50,000 nucleotides of DNA from Glandiceps talaboti (GCF_964340395.1 NC_135556.1:14966410-15016409); one strand, 5' to 3'. Positions 1-10,671 are shown, counted from the first letter of the stretch. Notes: generated by a model from the sequence alone, not told the origin. Made by a program: numbers and translations.

Positions 1-27
1 CATAGCTATACCTGTGTTATATACCAT

Positions 28-260
28 GGGACCATATGCTATTCCAAGACATGTTAGGTTTCTATGTATATATATGGGAGCTCTAGGGTATACCACATGG
101 GACCATATTCTATTCCAAGACACTTTAGGTCTGTCTGTACACGAGTGCCTCCAAATTACCTGTGCCATATACCATGGGACATGCTCCATACCAAGACAAT
201 TTAGGCCTTTCTGTGTACATAATGAGAGTTGGGCCACCAAGCTACCTGTGGTACACATAT
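28..260. repeat. imperfect minisatellite, about 71-77 bp unit
   Basis: Three diverged head-to-tail copies begin with GGGACC or GGGACA at 28, 99 and 176. Each continues with a variant of 'ATTCCAAGACA..TTTAGG', and copies end in 'ACCTGTG..ATA..CCAT'. The window starts inside the end of a previous copy, so the array probably extends further left. The array lies in an intron of FBXO8, upstream of the first visible exon. Confidence 0.75.
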
Positions 261-476
261 ACATAATACAACAATAAAGTGAATTCCTTTGTGCCACAAT
301 TTCCTGAAGTGTAAATCTTATACATAATAACATTAATATTAAAAGTTAGATAGAACGTGATATGAACACAAATCAATTCAAAATTAATGATTGTTAGAAT
401 TTAAAACATAAAATTCATAAAATACATGTATGCATTATTTGACTAACTGAAATGTTGTGGGTTTTTTTTCACACAG

Positions 477-603
477 TCTGTGTCGGTCAACATGGGGTAG
501 TGTGTCTGCCTACAGAAACAAAAATGAACCAGGTTTCTCGTACAGGAAACTTTACCTAGAACTGGATGAAGGCACACTAACATTCAATGCTGACTCAGAA
601 CTG
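477..603 (+). CDS. FBXO8: FBXO8 exon (post-F-box linker)
   Basis: The acceptor is a T-rich tract ending ACACAG at 476. The first base completes a Gly codon begun in an exon outside the window, then 42 codons follow (LCRSTWG...DSEL). The donor is GTAAGA at 604 and the exon ends in phase 0. The sequence aligns with the human segment that follows the F-box. Confidence 0.93.
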
Positions 604-1695
604 GTAAGACACTCATACTAAATAGTTATGTATAATAGGCCGTCTGTTTCTAGTATGTTAGAAAAAGACCAATATTTAATGACAGACACTTGTGACATAG
701 TGATCTGTGTAACCAATACCAGACACATTTGGACCCAGGCAGTCTACAGTTACATGTAATATAACATACCAGTGAAGCAGAAAGGTAGTATTTTTGCACC
801 AAATATATGTTGTCACTGTACAACTTCCTTGCTGAGTGTAGGTAGTCTGTGTTTTATTGTTTTCTTTGCTTTTGTTTTTGCTTTATATTGGGGTGGGGTG
901 GGGTGGGGTGGGGGGCAGTTGCTGCATATTTTAAGAGGCTATTTGTATCAAGAGATACTGAATGATAAGAACAGAGGCAAATGATGATATTTTCTCCCTA
1001 AGATCTATGGGAGCATTTGTCACTTTGTGACGTGATTGTGATACACAGCTCTATCTAGCATGAACAAGATTGACTATTGGAGTTGGAATTATAATTAAAT
1101 GTCTGATTTTCGGCCATAATCTTTTTGGAAACCACTAACTTTGATAGATTTAAGCTCCTTACAGCTGTACAGCTTACATCATATCTAATGATGATTGGGT
1201 TACAATTGCTTTGCTGCTAGTCATTTTGTGTCAGGTTGTGATGTCATAAACCTTGTCATTGTAGGGGATTCAGTACCTGACATCCAGGGGTATCGTGGAC
1301 AATACAGCCAAGGCGATTGCACAGTTCATGAATGCAACCAATAGACTTGATAGAAGACAAGTAAGGGTGTTTGTGGATCACAGGTAATTTAGTAAAGTAC
1401 TATGTCAGAGTGTAGTCACACAGGTAGATGATGACTTGGATAATCATATACACTGCAATTCCAACAAAAAGTGCAGTGAGACAGCAGAAACTGTACAAGT
1501 CTTAACAGTTTTATAGAAATCATGTACCTTAATTGTGAGATTTACTAGTATGATATTGTATATCTCAACGACCTAGTATTCTCCTCAGAATAGCTGCATG
1601 ATTATGGAAAACTAACACTTTCATTCTGCTGTGGTAATTGTTGACAACTTGTACAATTGTTTTAACATCTATTTTGAAGTTTTTAGAGACAATAG

Positions 1696-1791
<96 letters not shown>

Positions 1792-1963
1792 AAGAATGGA
1801 CAGGTTCAGCTGTGCTATAGACATGGCAAAGTTCCTGTCTCTCTGTTTGTCTCTCTGTCTCTCTATCTCAATCTCTCTGTCTGTTTCTGTCTGTCTGTCT
1901 GTCTGTCTGTCTGGCTGTCTGTCTGTCTGTCTGTCCGTCCGTCTGTCTGTCTGTCTGTCTGTT

Positions 1964-1996
<33 letters not shown>

Positions 1997-2832
1997 TTGC
2001 AAACAACTCAGAGTTCAAAACCACAGGACCGATTGCCGTGGCATTTGATCGGATACTACATGTACTTTAGGTGTCTAGTTGTGCTACAACAAGTCTTTTT
2101 TGTTGAAAATTTCCATCTAATGAACAGACAAGCAAACCGACAGACAATATTTAGCAGAAGGCAAATCAAGAGTAAGTCACTACATGTATACAAAGTGGGA
2201 ATCTAAAATGTGAAGGAATAGTTATTGTAGCTTCAGTATTAAACCCTATAGAACAAGTCAGGATTTTGTCACCGTCTAACTATATCCCTTATATGTATTG
2301 TTACATCTCAACAGGAGAGATATTCTGGATGAACTCATAAATTTACACAACTATGCAAACAAATTCCTGGCGAATGCATTGCGGCAGTTCTTTTCCAACG
2401 TTGACGCACGACGACAACGCGGCAATGAGCTACATTCATTGATGGAGAAGTTTGCAACAAGGTTTATAGCGTGTAATCCTGATTGTGGATTGGATGCAGG
2501 TGAGTTTCCATGGTGATGGTTTCAAGTTGCCCCTACTGTGAATTTAGTATCAGTATTTTTGACAAGCCAATCACAATTCCATTCAGAAATCAGCCTGGCC
2601 ATGATTGGCTACAATGTAGCCAATCAGGAACAAGCTAATAACTTTTCCTAATCGTTTAACAAATAATCCTTGTTTGTACCTCAAATAGAATTTAACCACC
2701 TAGGTATGTCATAAAAATTCTGAATATTCGATTTCTTTGATACCACCTAGGTATGTCAAAAAATGACGATATATTCGATTTTGTGGTCTACAACATGACT
2801 TCCACTCCATACACTACACATGTATTACTATA

Positions 2833-2921
<89 letters not shown>

Positions 2922-3668
2922 AAGTTGACCCACTAGCATCAAGTTAAATACTATTGCAGGTAATGAGAATTAGTACTGACAATCAAGTGTTGTCCCCTCA
3001 GTGCATAACATATTGATCACAGATAGGCCACTATAAAAAAAGTCTACCTCTGCAACAGACAGATTGCATACATTTACAACTGTCGACATCAGACCACGGA
3101 CGAACAGAACCTGTCACAAACAGGGAAAGTAAACAAATGCATTGGATTAATAACACTTGACTCAATATGTTTGAACAGCAGAGACTTGTGTATAGTATTA
3201 CTCACCATGTTTTGATAAGAACAGTTTTATGGTCTCTTTATATATGTACATGAAATGCCAGGGGAACTAGAAATTTATGTGTGAAAGTGAACTATTATGT
3301 AAAGTGGCCATAAATCTGTTCTTATCAAATGATGAAATGTAATATTTGTCTCTACTTCCAGCATGCTGTAAGTTGGTAAACCAAAACCATTTTTATTCTG
3401 TCTTTTTTTTTCAGAAAATGATATATATAGCACATCATAAAAAGTTTATTTCTTGTTTGTGTTCATTTCAGAAACCATTTATGTCCTTTGTTATTCATTA
3501 CTTCTGCTGTCTATCGACCTTACCAGCCCTCATATTAAGAACAAGATGTCCAAGCGTGAATTCATCCGAAATGTACGCCATGCCACCCATCACGTTGATG
3601 ATGAACTCTCAGGTCATCTCTATGACAACATCTACTTAGTAGGTCACATTGCTCCCCAAAAATGGTAG
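477..3668 (+). CDS. FBXO8: F-box only protein 8 (FBXO8), 3' four exons, 5' truncated by window
   Basis: FBXO8 is an F-box plus Sec7 protein. The family acts as a substrate adaptor of SCF ubiquitin ligases and has been linked to ARF6 ubiquitination. Four exons join in frame (477-603, 1265-1383, 2315-2499, 3472-3668) into about 208 codons ending at TAG 3666-3668. The human protein is about 319 residues, so roughly 110 residues including the F-box lie left of the window. The first visible exon reads LCRSTWG then YRKLYLELDEGTLTFNA, matching the post-F-box segment. Exons 3 and 4 form the Sec7 domain, with NALRQFF, MEKFATRF, YVLCYSLLLLSIDL, KNKMSKREFIRN and HLYDNIYLVGH. The catalytic Glu-finger position of true ARF exchange factors appears to be Arg (in RRQRG), and the usual LNTDL motif is LSIDL, so exchange activity is doubtful, as in vertebrate FBXO8. 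All introns have AG/GT borders. Confidence 0.95.
889..915. repeat. (GGGGT)n short tandem repeat, G-quadruplex type
   Basis: Four or more runs of four G separated by single T, followed by a run of six G, on the sense strand of an FBXO8 intron. Four adjacent G-runs with one-base loops meet the standard motif for an intramolecular G-quadruplex. Confidence 0.85.
1265..1383 (+). CDS. FBXO8: FBXO8 exon (linker to Sec7)
   Basis: The acceptor ends GTAG at 1264 and the donor GTAATT begins at 1384. The exon encodes GIQYLTSRGIVDN, then AIAQFMNATNRL, then QVRVFVDHR. It ends with two bases of an Arg codon that is completed by the first base of the next exon. The preceding intron (604-1264) carries a GGGGT run. 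Confidence 0.92.
1701..1789. repeat. (AC)n microsatellite
   Basis: About 44 AC units with one AA interruption near 1753, in the FBXO8 intron 1384-2314. Confidence 0.98.
1834..1995. repeat. (TCTG)n/(TCTC)n microsatellite
   Basis: A compound run that starts as TCTC-rich and becomes nearly pure TCTG, with scattered point interruptions. It lies 45 bp downstream of the AC array in the same FBXO8 intron and makes the intron strongly pyrimidine-rich on the sense strand. Confidence 0.95.
2315..2499 (+). CDS. FBXO8: FBXO8 exon (Sec7, N-terminal half)
   Basis: The acceptor is CTCAACAG at 2314 and the donor GTGAGT begins at 2500. The exon encodes RDILDELINLHNYANKF, ALRQFFSNVDARRQRGN, then SLMEKFATRFIACNPDCGLDA and the first base of a Glu codon. 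This is the part of Sec7 that carries the glutamic finger in exchange factors; here the equivalent position appears to be Arg. Confidence 0.94.
2602..2626. repeat. perfect short inverted repeat with CCAAT cores
   Basis: The arms TGATTGGCTAC and GTAGCCAATCA are perfect reverse complements around the 3-base loop AAT. Each arm carries an ATTGG/CCAAT core, and a third CCAAT lies near 2556. It is in an FBXO8 intron. It may be a decayed transposon centre or chance; no function is assigned. Confidence 0.7.
2695..2780. repeat. 47-bp direct duplication in intron
   Basis: The 17-mer ACCACCTAGGTATGTCA occurs at 2695 and again at 2742, and both copies are followed by ATATTCGATTT-like sequence, giving two tandem copies with a 47-bp period. 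Confidence 0.75.
2836..2918. repeat. (TG)n microsatellite
   Basis: About 41 uninterrupted TG units in the last FBXO8 intron (2500-3471). Confidence 0.98.
3211..3329. repeat. fold-back element, 29-bp imperfect arms
   Basis: The left arm 3211-3239 starts TTTGATAAGAACAG, and the right arm 3301-3329 ends CTGTTCTTATCAAA, with a loop of about 60 bp. The inner end of the right arm, AAAGTGGCCATA, resembles the terminus of the larger palindrome at 5917-6274, so the two may be related. It sits just upstream of the last FBXO8 exon. Confidence 0.7.
3472..3668 (+). CDS. FBXO8: FBXO8 last coding exon (Sec7, C-terminal half)
   Basis: The acceptor is TTCATTTCAG at 3471. The exon completes the Glu codon and runs ETIYVLCYSLLLLSIDLTS, then KNKMSKREFIRNVRHATHH, to HLYDNIYLVGHIAPQKW and TAG. 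The end falls within a few residues of the human C-terminus, so this is the natural stop. No AATAAA is seen in the first 2 kb after the stop. The first candidates are at 6064 and 6239, both inside a palindromic element, then 6710 followed at once by a GT-rich stretch, and 7817. The 3' UTR end is not resolved. Confidence 0.95.
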
Positions 3669-4860
3669 ACATGTAAATAGTTTGACAAATTAGAATATAA
3701 AAAAAATGAAAAAAGTGGTACAATTTGTAATTTTTTGTCAAATTTTACTCTGATACTAGAGTTTAGTATCCTGGTCAATGTAGCCCCAGTTTTTGAAATT
3801 GATAAAATTTGCTTAAAGGGATGTATGGACACAACTTGAAGTATGCGTCAAAAACTCGTAACCATGGTAATATGTTGATACCCAGTGTAGAAACATTGTT
3901 CTAAACTTGATAAATCTTTAAACTTTTTGAAACCTTGATACAAATCCATGATATAAATCTAGCATACCTATAGACATAAGGTGTGTGCTGCTCCTACTGC
4001 TCCAAGCTGGGATTGCCAGACATCATCATATCATGAATATACATAGAAAGATAAAAATTGTGTTGACTTGAAACTTTCTAGTCAGTGAGTCATTGTCGTT
4101 TCATTAAGTGAAGCTATTTTGATTTGATTCAACTGTTGTCTTTCAGTTTGTAGATCTCAGGAGCACAGTAGAGATTCAAGACGTCTATACTTCTGTAAAC
4201 ATTTAACTCTATCCATCTCAGTGTAATGAATCGTTTTGTTAAACATTTACCAATAGGCTAGGGGGGCTGCTGTAATAATCAAACGTGTTGGTCTAAATTT
4301 CAAATGTAGAAACCACTGGTACACATATTACTCTGGTACCGGGGGGCGGTACCTATATCTTTTAATTTTAAACCCAAATCAGCTGATTTGTCAAAGTGGA
4401 AGTGTTAAAGTACACTGTCCGAAGAGACAAAAAGTTTTATATGAAGTATTTATATACTCTGACAGACAACAGACAGGCAGATTCTGATTGGTTTGATATA
4501 TATTATCAAATATGGAACGTAGTCATGGAGCAGTTTGCTAACAGCTGACCTGCTAACACCATAGACCCAGTTTCTTTGATGGCGAATCATAGCCTGGTGT
4601 CAGAGTGAAATGAACATATATTTATATTCAAATGACTAATCTTAATATTGATGTGTGATACTGTGTTATAATTATATCTATATATCTAACATACGTGTAC
4701 CTTGCTTAAGGGGAAATGAGAAGGACTTGGATTACAACATGTAACTTTGCACATGTTGTTATTTTTTACCACAGTGAAATTATAAAAAAATTACTGGAGT
4801 GGTACAATATATTGAAGGCGCCACCAGTGTTTAATGTGAATGTTTACATACCCACATGGT
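3669..4860. other. FBXO8 3' flank, no gene seen
   Basis: AT-rich sequence after the FBXO8 stop. The near part is probably 3' UTR. No conserved coding segment, strong polyadenylation signal or RNA gene was recognised. A short G-run (GGGGGGC) occurs near 4260 and another near 4340. Confidence 0.5.
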
Positions 4861-4867
4861 GTACAAT

Positions 4868-5088
4868 GAGTAACACTGAAGTAAAGCACTTTCTCTATGT
4901 GCTTCACTCCTGTATAGAATTCATATCAAGTGTAAAAGTATACTGTTTCAATTGGTTTATTTACAAGCCTGGCATGTGGATTTTCTAATGTGGTCAATTA
5001 GCAAATGAAACAGTATACTTTTACACTTAATGTAGATGCTATAAATGATTCTGGTAATATATAGAAAATGCTTTACTTTGGTTGTAAT
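4868..5088. mobile_element. fold-back (MITE-like) palindrome
   Basis: Arms of about 80 bp face each other across a loop of roughly 57 bp. The inner 22 bp are perfect (4928-4949 against 5007-5028, left arm starting AAGTGTAAAAGTATAC). The outer parts match imperfectly, for example AGTAAAGCACTTTCT on the left against AGAAAATGCTTTACT on the right. Long inverted arms without coding capacity are typical of non-autonomous DNA transposons. The exact ends and any target duplication are not clear. Confidence 0.7.
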
Positions 5089-5916
5089 GATATCATGGTT
5101 CAGTCCAACATTGTTAATACTCTTAGGCTCAATGATCAAAAGAAAATGACAAAAAAGAACCAATTCTGTTGTCACTTTAAACATAAAAAACCCACACATT
5201 TGAGTTAACAGAGTGTCTAAGTAAAGTTTATGTGTTGTGCAATGTATTTATTAGGGACTTACTTTGACAATATTTGGTATGAATGATAGTGTGGAACGTT
5301 TCAGTGTTATGCCAGGGTGAACATTAAGATGTTGTATAACCACAAGACATGGTTTTTGCTTGAAAAAAAATCACCATTTACAGAAATTAGTGAATGTGAT
5401 AGTTGTAAAATGTTAATCAACATCACCATGGGATTGTGAAAATTGAGTTACAACCTTGAATCATAGATCAATACATGCGATAGTTAGTAATGTGGGGTAG
5501 ACTGCAGACTTAGACAGATCAGTATCACTTTGTCGTTTATGGTAGTCCAGATATTACACTGTGTCAGTATTTTTACTGGGGAAGTACATACTGTTCCTGT
5601 ATTTATACCAAAAGGAAAAGTGACCACAGTTTTATCGATTACAACAAAACTGAAGTGATATTCTCGTACATAGAGAAAGTCATTCTTGAATTTGTGTGTG
5701 GAGTGAACAGTAGTGAGTTACCATGTAGCTGTGTAGTCATACGCTATTTTTCTATAAAATCAGTTTGTATATGCTGTGAACAATGGTCAGTTACCTACAG
5801 CTGTACAGTTATAAGATGTTTTTTCTATAGCATGGAAAAAACAATCGTAGACAATGGAGTGGGCCATAGTCTATATTTTAACAAAGTTGAAAATATCATG
5901 TAAAATTTATACAATA

Positions 5917-6274
5917 TTAAAGTGGCCATATGGATGAGGATTGGATATTTATTTTGGATTTTTAATTTACAAAACAATTTTATCATCGCTTCCAACTTGT
6001 AAAATCAACGTAACACAACATTTACCAAGTCCTTGTTTGTAGTTCAGTGAATTGCAAAAGCATAATAAATGTGTAAAATGTTTGTTATTGTACGTACAAT
6101 AACAAACATTTTTTTACACATTTTTTTGACTTTTTGCAATGTATGAAGTGACAAACACAGACTTAGACAATGTTGTTTCACATTGATTTTTCAAGTAGGA
6201 CGCCATGATAAATTTTGTTTTGTAAATCAAAAATTAAAAATAAATACCAATCCTCATCCAGATGGCCACATTAA
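5917..6274. mobile_element. 358-bp palindromic MITE-like element flanked by TTAA
   Basis: Nearly the whole element is a palindrome centred near 6093 (GTACGTAC). It starts TTAAAGTGGCCATATGGAT and its other end, read on the opposite strand, starts TTAATGTGGCCATCTGGAT. The arms stay alignable inwards (GATGAGGATTGG, then TTTACAAAACA, then AACAAACATT near the centre). TTAA at both ends matches the target preference of piggyBac-type elements. No transposase is present, so it is non-autonomous. A less symmetric relative may exist at 3211-3329. Confidence 0.8.
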
Positions 6275-9200
6275 GTTACATGTTTCAAAACAAACCCTGA
6301 TGTAATGTATTGATGTGACAGGGCAGGTACATTTAATCTCCTCAGGACCTGTAACAAAATTTGTTGTCATACTGATTTTAAGTTTAACTCTGTAATTACA
6401 CTTTAAAAACTAGGGCATTAGACTTTTATAGGGGTAAGGGTATATATATCGAATACTGCCCTCACAGTTTGTGACGCACCATAGGTAGGCCATTGTTGTT
6501 TAGTGCATATACATTGACACACATTTAATATGCAAATATAGTCACGTGAAAAGTTCTTATCCAATCACAAGATCCCTTAATTTGCATGTGTTAATTGATG
6601 TAGGGCAAAGAAGTGAATAGGTGTGTCAAAGTCTTTAATCTGAACCAAGGTAGCAGGAAGTGTTAATATCAGGTTATTTCATAGGACATATGATAGGTTT
6701 TTCAATACAAATAAAGTGGGTTTTTTTAGAAATTCCCTACAAAGTGTCTCTTAGAAGTACTGGTTAGGTCGGATTCAGAAGTTCATTTGTGGGCCAAAAA
6801 CACAATATGATTTTTATACGGGAACGGAAAATCTTGACATCTACTGCCTCTTTTGCACATGGTAAGTTTCAGAAAACAGTCATAAAAGTGTAATTCATTT
6901 TTCTATTTCCTTTACAAGTGTCATGGGATGCTTTCCATTGGTTGATGAATGTCACATGATACAGAGCCCTTATCACATGACACTTATCAACCAATGAAAT
7001 TAAGGAGTGTTAGCCAATCAGTTCAAAAGGATATAATTAGGGATACAGTAGTCTGTATGGGTTTCCTCACACATGGCGAAAAACCCTCTAAAAAAAAGGA
7101 AAGGGAAAATTGTTGAGAACAGGACATGTATTGTACCGTCTTGGGATATAGAGACTATGAAAACATCACCAGTTGATTTCAAATCAGTAAAAAATGTCAG
7201 AATTTCTAGCTTTTTGGAAAAAAAATGTACCACTTTAGTTTTCTGAACCAGTAAGAGATGTCATTTACCCTACAATTCTGTAGAATTTGTGGCATGCACC
7301 ATTGTTGAAAATGTATTATTTAGTTCAGTGGCCCAAAAATTGCATGATGTCGTTTTCAAGCATTCACAGTTTAATATTCATGACAATGAAATGTACATGT
7401 CATCAGTGGATTTTTAATGTAGAAATTTCGGAAAATGACAAAAATTTGTTATGAAAGTGACTTGACACTATATACATACTATTCTGTTTAATTTCTCTGA
7501 GTTGTCAAGCACAGACATTGTATTCTCCGAGTATCGTGTAAACACAAACATCATATCATTCTCTGGAGTATCATGTCGGCTAGATTGCTCACAACACATT
7601 AACACCATTTTTTTTGTAAATTTGTATATATACATATATATATATATGTTTTATGGAAATATGACTCGTTACTAAGCAACCGTAATTAGTCATAACGAAA
7701 TGTTAATATCAACATTATGTAAATAAGAATTCTAATTTATGAATACTTGGATTGTTAATTTTTGTATTCGTCACTCTTTGCATACAGTTTGCTGCACGCT
7801 GTTGTTGGCTTATGTAAATAAAAGGAAATTGTGAGAAGAGTATGTTAAAGTAGATTGTTTTGAATTATTTGTATGGGAAGGATGTGTGTGTGAGTGTCAT
7901 GTTATATAAACAGAGATGGAATTTGAACTTATTTGGATTTCATTGTTCTGGCTCAAGTTTATTAGAGTCCTGCCAGTTACTACTGATGATGTGGCATGTT
8001 CCAGTTAGTAGTGAAACAGAAGTGCTTTTATTTTAAAACTACAGTGACGAATACACGCATGTTGCAGACCATGCCCTTTTTAGCTTGAGTCCCCTGTGTT
8101 ATAAGGACTAAGTTTTCCTATGTGAAATCTTGAGTTATGTTGTCATGGAGATACAGTATGACGAGCACGCTATTACATGTAAACCTACAAGAATTTCTCT
8201 ATTTAATTGCCATCGTTATTAATTCTCTGAATTCTACATGATTATTTTCATCAGGTTTTCGCCCACTCGGAGAACATTTTTTATTCGCGATGCTTACAAC
8301 ATATCTTGCAATTATAGGTACAACTTGATCGACAATCAGCAACTGTGTTGACGCATGGCAGTGATAGTTCGCCCTCAACAGTAGAAATATTTTTTTTTAA
8401 AGATCTTTTGTTTTCATTAGACCTTGTAAAGTATGTTCAAAAGCTTTACATTTGTCGGCTATTCATTCTCGCGGGAAGCATACTGCAGGGTTGGTGCCAT
8501 TCAGGGTAGTAAGCGTTATACATTTAAGATGTAATGATTCGGATTCGCGCCTTTACTGTATTATGTAAAATACATTACAGGTACCTATTCAGCTTGGCGT
8601 TTCATGCTCAGAGTTACTTCCGAACTAGTATGTGAAAAGCATTACCATTTTCCTTTCCTCAATATTTGATAATCTAATATCTTTGTTTTTAAAAAAGTAA
8701 GATATCCATTTTTCAGACATATTTTTTTTAGTCATTTGCCTCACTCACTGTTTCGTCATCTTAGTCGGTTGGAGGAGAAGGTTACTCCCATTGGAAGTTT
8801 GTTAAATTCAAATAAAAAAATTCCCCAATACACATTATACTACTTTTCTCCAATCCTGGTTGCGATCCAACCGCAAGAAATAAAGAGATGCTCTTGAACG
8901 AACTCCCATTTCTAGAAGTAAAATTAAACTTACGGAAAGAATGTGTACAATATCTTGTCGCCTCAGTTGGTAACGTACGAATACTTTGAAAGGAGACGTT
9001 GCTGAAGTCATAGCATTGCGCCACCAACGGTCAGTAATTAAAATACACTGCCTCAATATCCATCTATGAATGCAAAATGCTGTCATTTTTGAAAATGATG
9101 ATGTTTATACTTCAATAATTCGCTCTTTTATATTAAACTGTGTACTTTGAATTTAAAAATTAATTAAAAACTTACTTTAATTACTAAATTAGTCTACTGA

Positions 9201-9600
9201 CCACTGCAATGTTAATTTTACACCAAATAATTGAGTATTTGTGAATAAAAGTGTCTGTTTAAAAGGATGGTTTAATTTAACTGTTACCACGTGCGCTGCA
9301 CAAAAATATGTATGAAATATGCGAAATTATGTATTATTAAATTGTAGACATTACCTTGACTTCTCTCACCTAACATGGTCAGCGTTGGTACGCGTATGCA
9401 TGGTGGTATCAAGTTGTGGCCTATGACTACCGTTGGTGGCGTTGTACGTACGTGCGCTTTACCGAGTAGTGTGGAGTAGTGTCCTCTCGTTCAATTCTAA
9501 CTGAATAAATAAGTGTGTAGAGAAATCATTTCAGACATGGCACAAAAAAGCGTGTAACATATCAACTTTAACATTTTCGGAAACGCCTGCCATGTGCCGA
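6275..9600. other. intergenic, FBXO8 to HAND
   Basis: AT-rich noncoding sequence. It includes an AATAAA at 6710 followed by a GT-rich tract, a 24-bp inverted repeat at 6936-6959/6973-6996 around a CATTGGTTGAT core, a short TA run near 7626-7648, and an AATAAA at 7817. The ORFs here are short and unlike any family I recognise. Confidence 0.5.
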
Positions 9601-9626
9601 AAAATAAAAACATTCTAGCTTGCAAC

Positions 9627-9640
9627 AAGATGGCGCTGCG
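9627..9640 (+). promoter_or_regulatory. YY1-type motif (AAGATGGCGCTGCG)
   Basis: AAGATGGCG matches the YY1 core that commonly sits just downstream of start sites of TATA-less genes, oriented with the transcript. Here the + orientation points towards HAND, whose coding start is 4.8 kb away, and no gene is recognised close by. The ATG in the motif opens only an 11-codon frame. This may be a start site of an untranslated exon or a chance match. Confidence 0.35.
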
Positions 9641-10263
9641 GGACAGCAACTTATACATTACATGACCCGCTTTGTTCACCTAGCTAGTTTCGAAACTTGA
9701 TGTGGACACATTCCAACTCCATGTCGAATATTGAATAATATAATATATATACCAACTCTCTAGGTACCCTGAAATTCCACTCTGCGTTATTTTTAAAGGA
9801 ACGTATACAACTGCAAGCGAGATAGGAACTTCGAACTGTTCATATACAAAAATACTATATCCGCAAAATTCCAATGGTTTTTTTTTCGGTGGCGCTGCCT
9901 ACTTTCAGTTCTAAAGTAACCTATAAATATTGATGGTGATTGTATTCTACAGCTATCATGTGACGTAACTACGTGTTGAATTGCATCCCCTGGTTCTACA
10001 ATTTATCACGTAGCCTTTCCCGTTGCTTTCTTCCATGCTATATTTACACGCTCCTTGGTTGTACAGCAGGGTCAATGGCGTTCACGTTACATGTGTTGAT
10101 GTACCCAGGCAACATTGCCGTGTTTAGCAGTCAGGCGTTATGACATATGGGATAGTTTTGAGATACTTCTCACGTGTAAAAAAAAAAAAAACCTCCATGA
10201 TATTTAGGGTTGCGTTATTTTGTATTTAGCAAAAATACCAACACACTTTCCCTTTGCAGTTTC

Positions 10264-10560
10264 CTATAATACAATTTTTTTTTCAATAAAAGAAGTAACG
10301 AGTTGTTGCATCTTGTACACTTCTTCGTCAGCGTAATGTTTACGGGTGTAATTTGAGTATTCACGCGATAAACGGGACTTTACCGATCCCTCCATTTTTA
10401 GTCCACAAAGGCAACGAATGGCGCGAGTCAACAAATTGGGAGGGTAACTTTTAAGAATGTTGTACGAATCGAATTCTTTGTTTTGCAGCTTTTTTTTATT
10501 ATTACACTCTGACCTGCACCGCTGGGACAGATCTAGCTCTTGAAATGTCACTTTCTTCAT
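10264..10560 (-). CDS. unrecognised 98-residue ORF
   Basis: A complete minus-strand frame from ATG (10558-10560) to TAG (10264-10266). Composition is balanced, with no repeat tract, which sets it apart from most other ORFs here. The protein is basic and rich in Lys, Arg, Ser and Tyr. The C-terminal third (EEVYKMQQLVTSFIEKK) could be helical. There is no signal peptide or membrane segment, and I do not recognise a family. A GTAAAG donor-like site falls inside the frame after KMEGS, so it could be the first exon of a spliced gene, a small single-exon gene, or a chance ORF. Its divergent orientation to HAND gives no functional clue. Confidence 0.25.
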   Translation of the reverse strand: MKKVTFQELDLSQRCRSECNNKKKLQNKEFDSYNILKSYPPNLLTRAIRCLCGLKMEGSVKSRLSREYSNYTRKHYADEEVYKMQQLVTSFIEKKIVL

Positions 10561-10642
10561 CAGCCATCCAGGGCGATTTCATTTGCTGACGAAAGATAGC
10601 CGATAATAGTGCGCCCTCAACACGCCATGTTCTACGTGAAGT

Positions 10643-10671
10643 TCATGTATATGTACATGTACATGTACATG
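10643..10671. repeat. short (TGTACA)n self-complementary repeat
   Basis: ATGTAC repeats about four times. Each unit is its own reverse complement, so the tract can form a small hairpin. Confidence 0.7.

Noticed and set aside
1565-2206. 191-codon ORF with poly-His-Thr and Leu-Ser-Val-Cys
   Set aside because: Lies in an FBXO8 intron and is made of AC and TCTG microsatellites.
4716-5199. Two ORFs of 80-90 codons on opposite strands
   Set aside because: They overlap a fold-back element, and similar peptide pieces on both strands result from the inverted arms.
7018-7233. 71-codon minus-strand ORF
   Set aside because: Low-complexity Phe-rich peptide in AT-rich DNA with no family resemblance.
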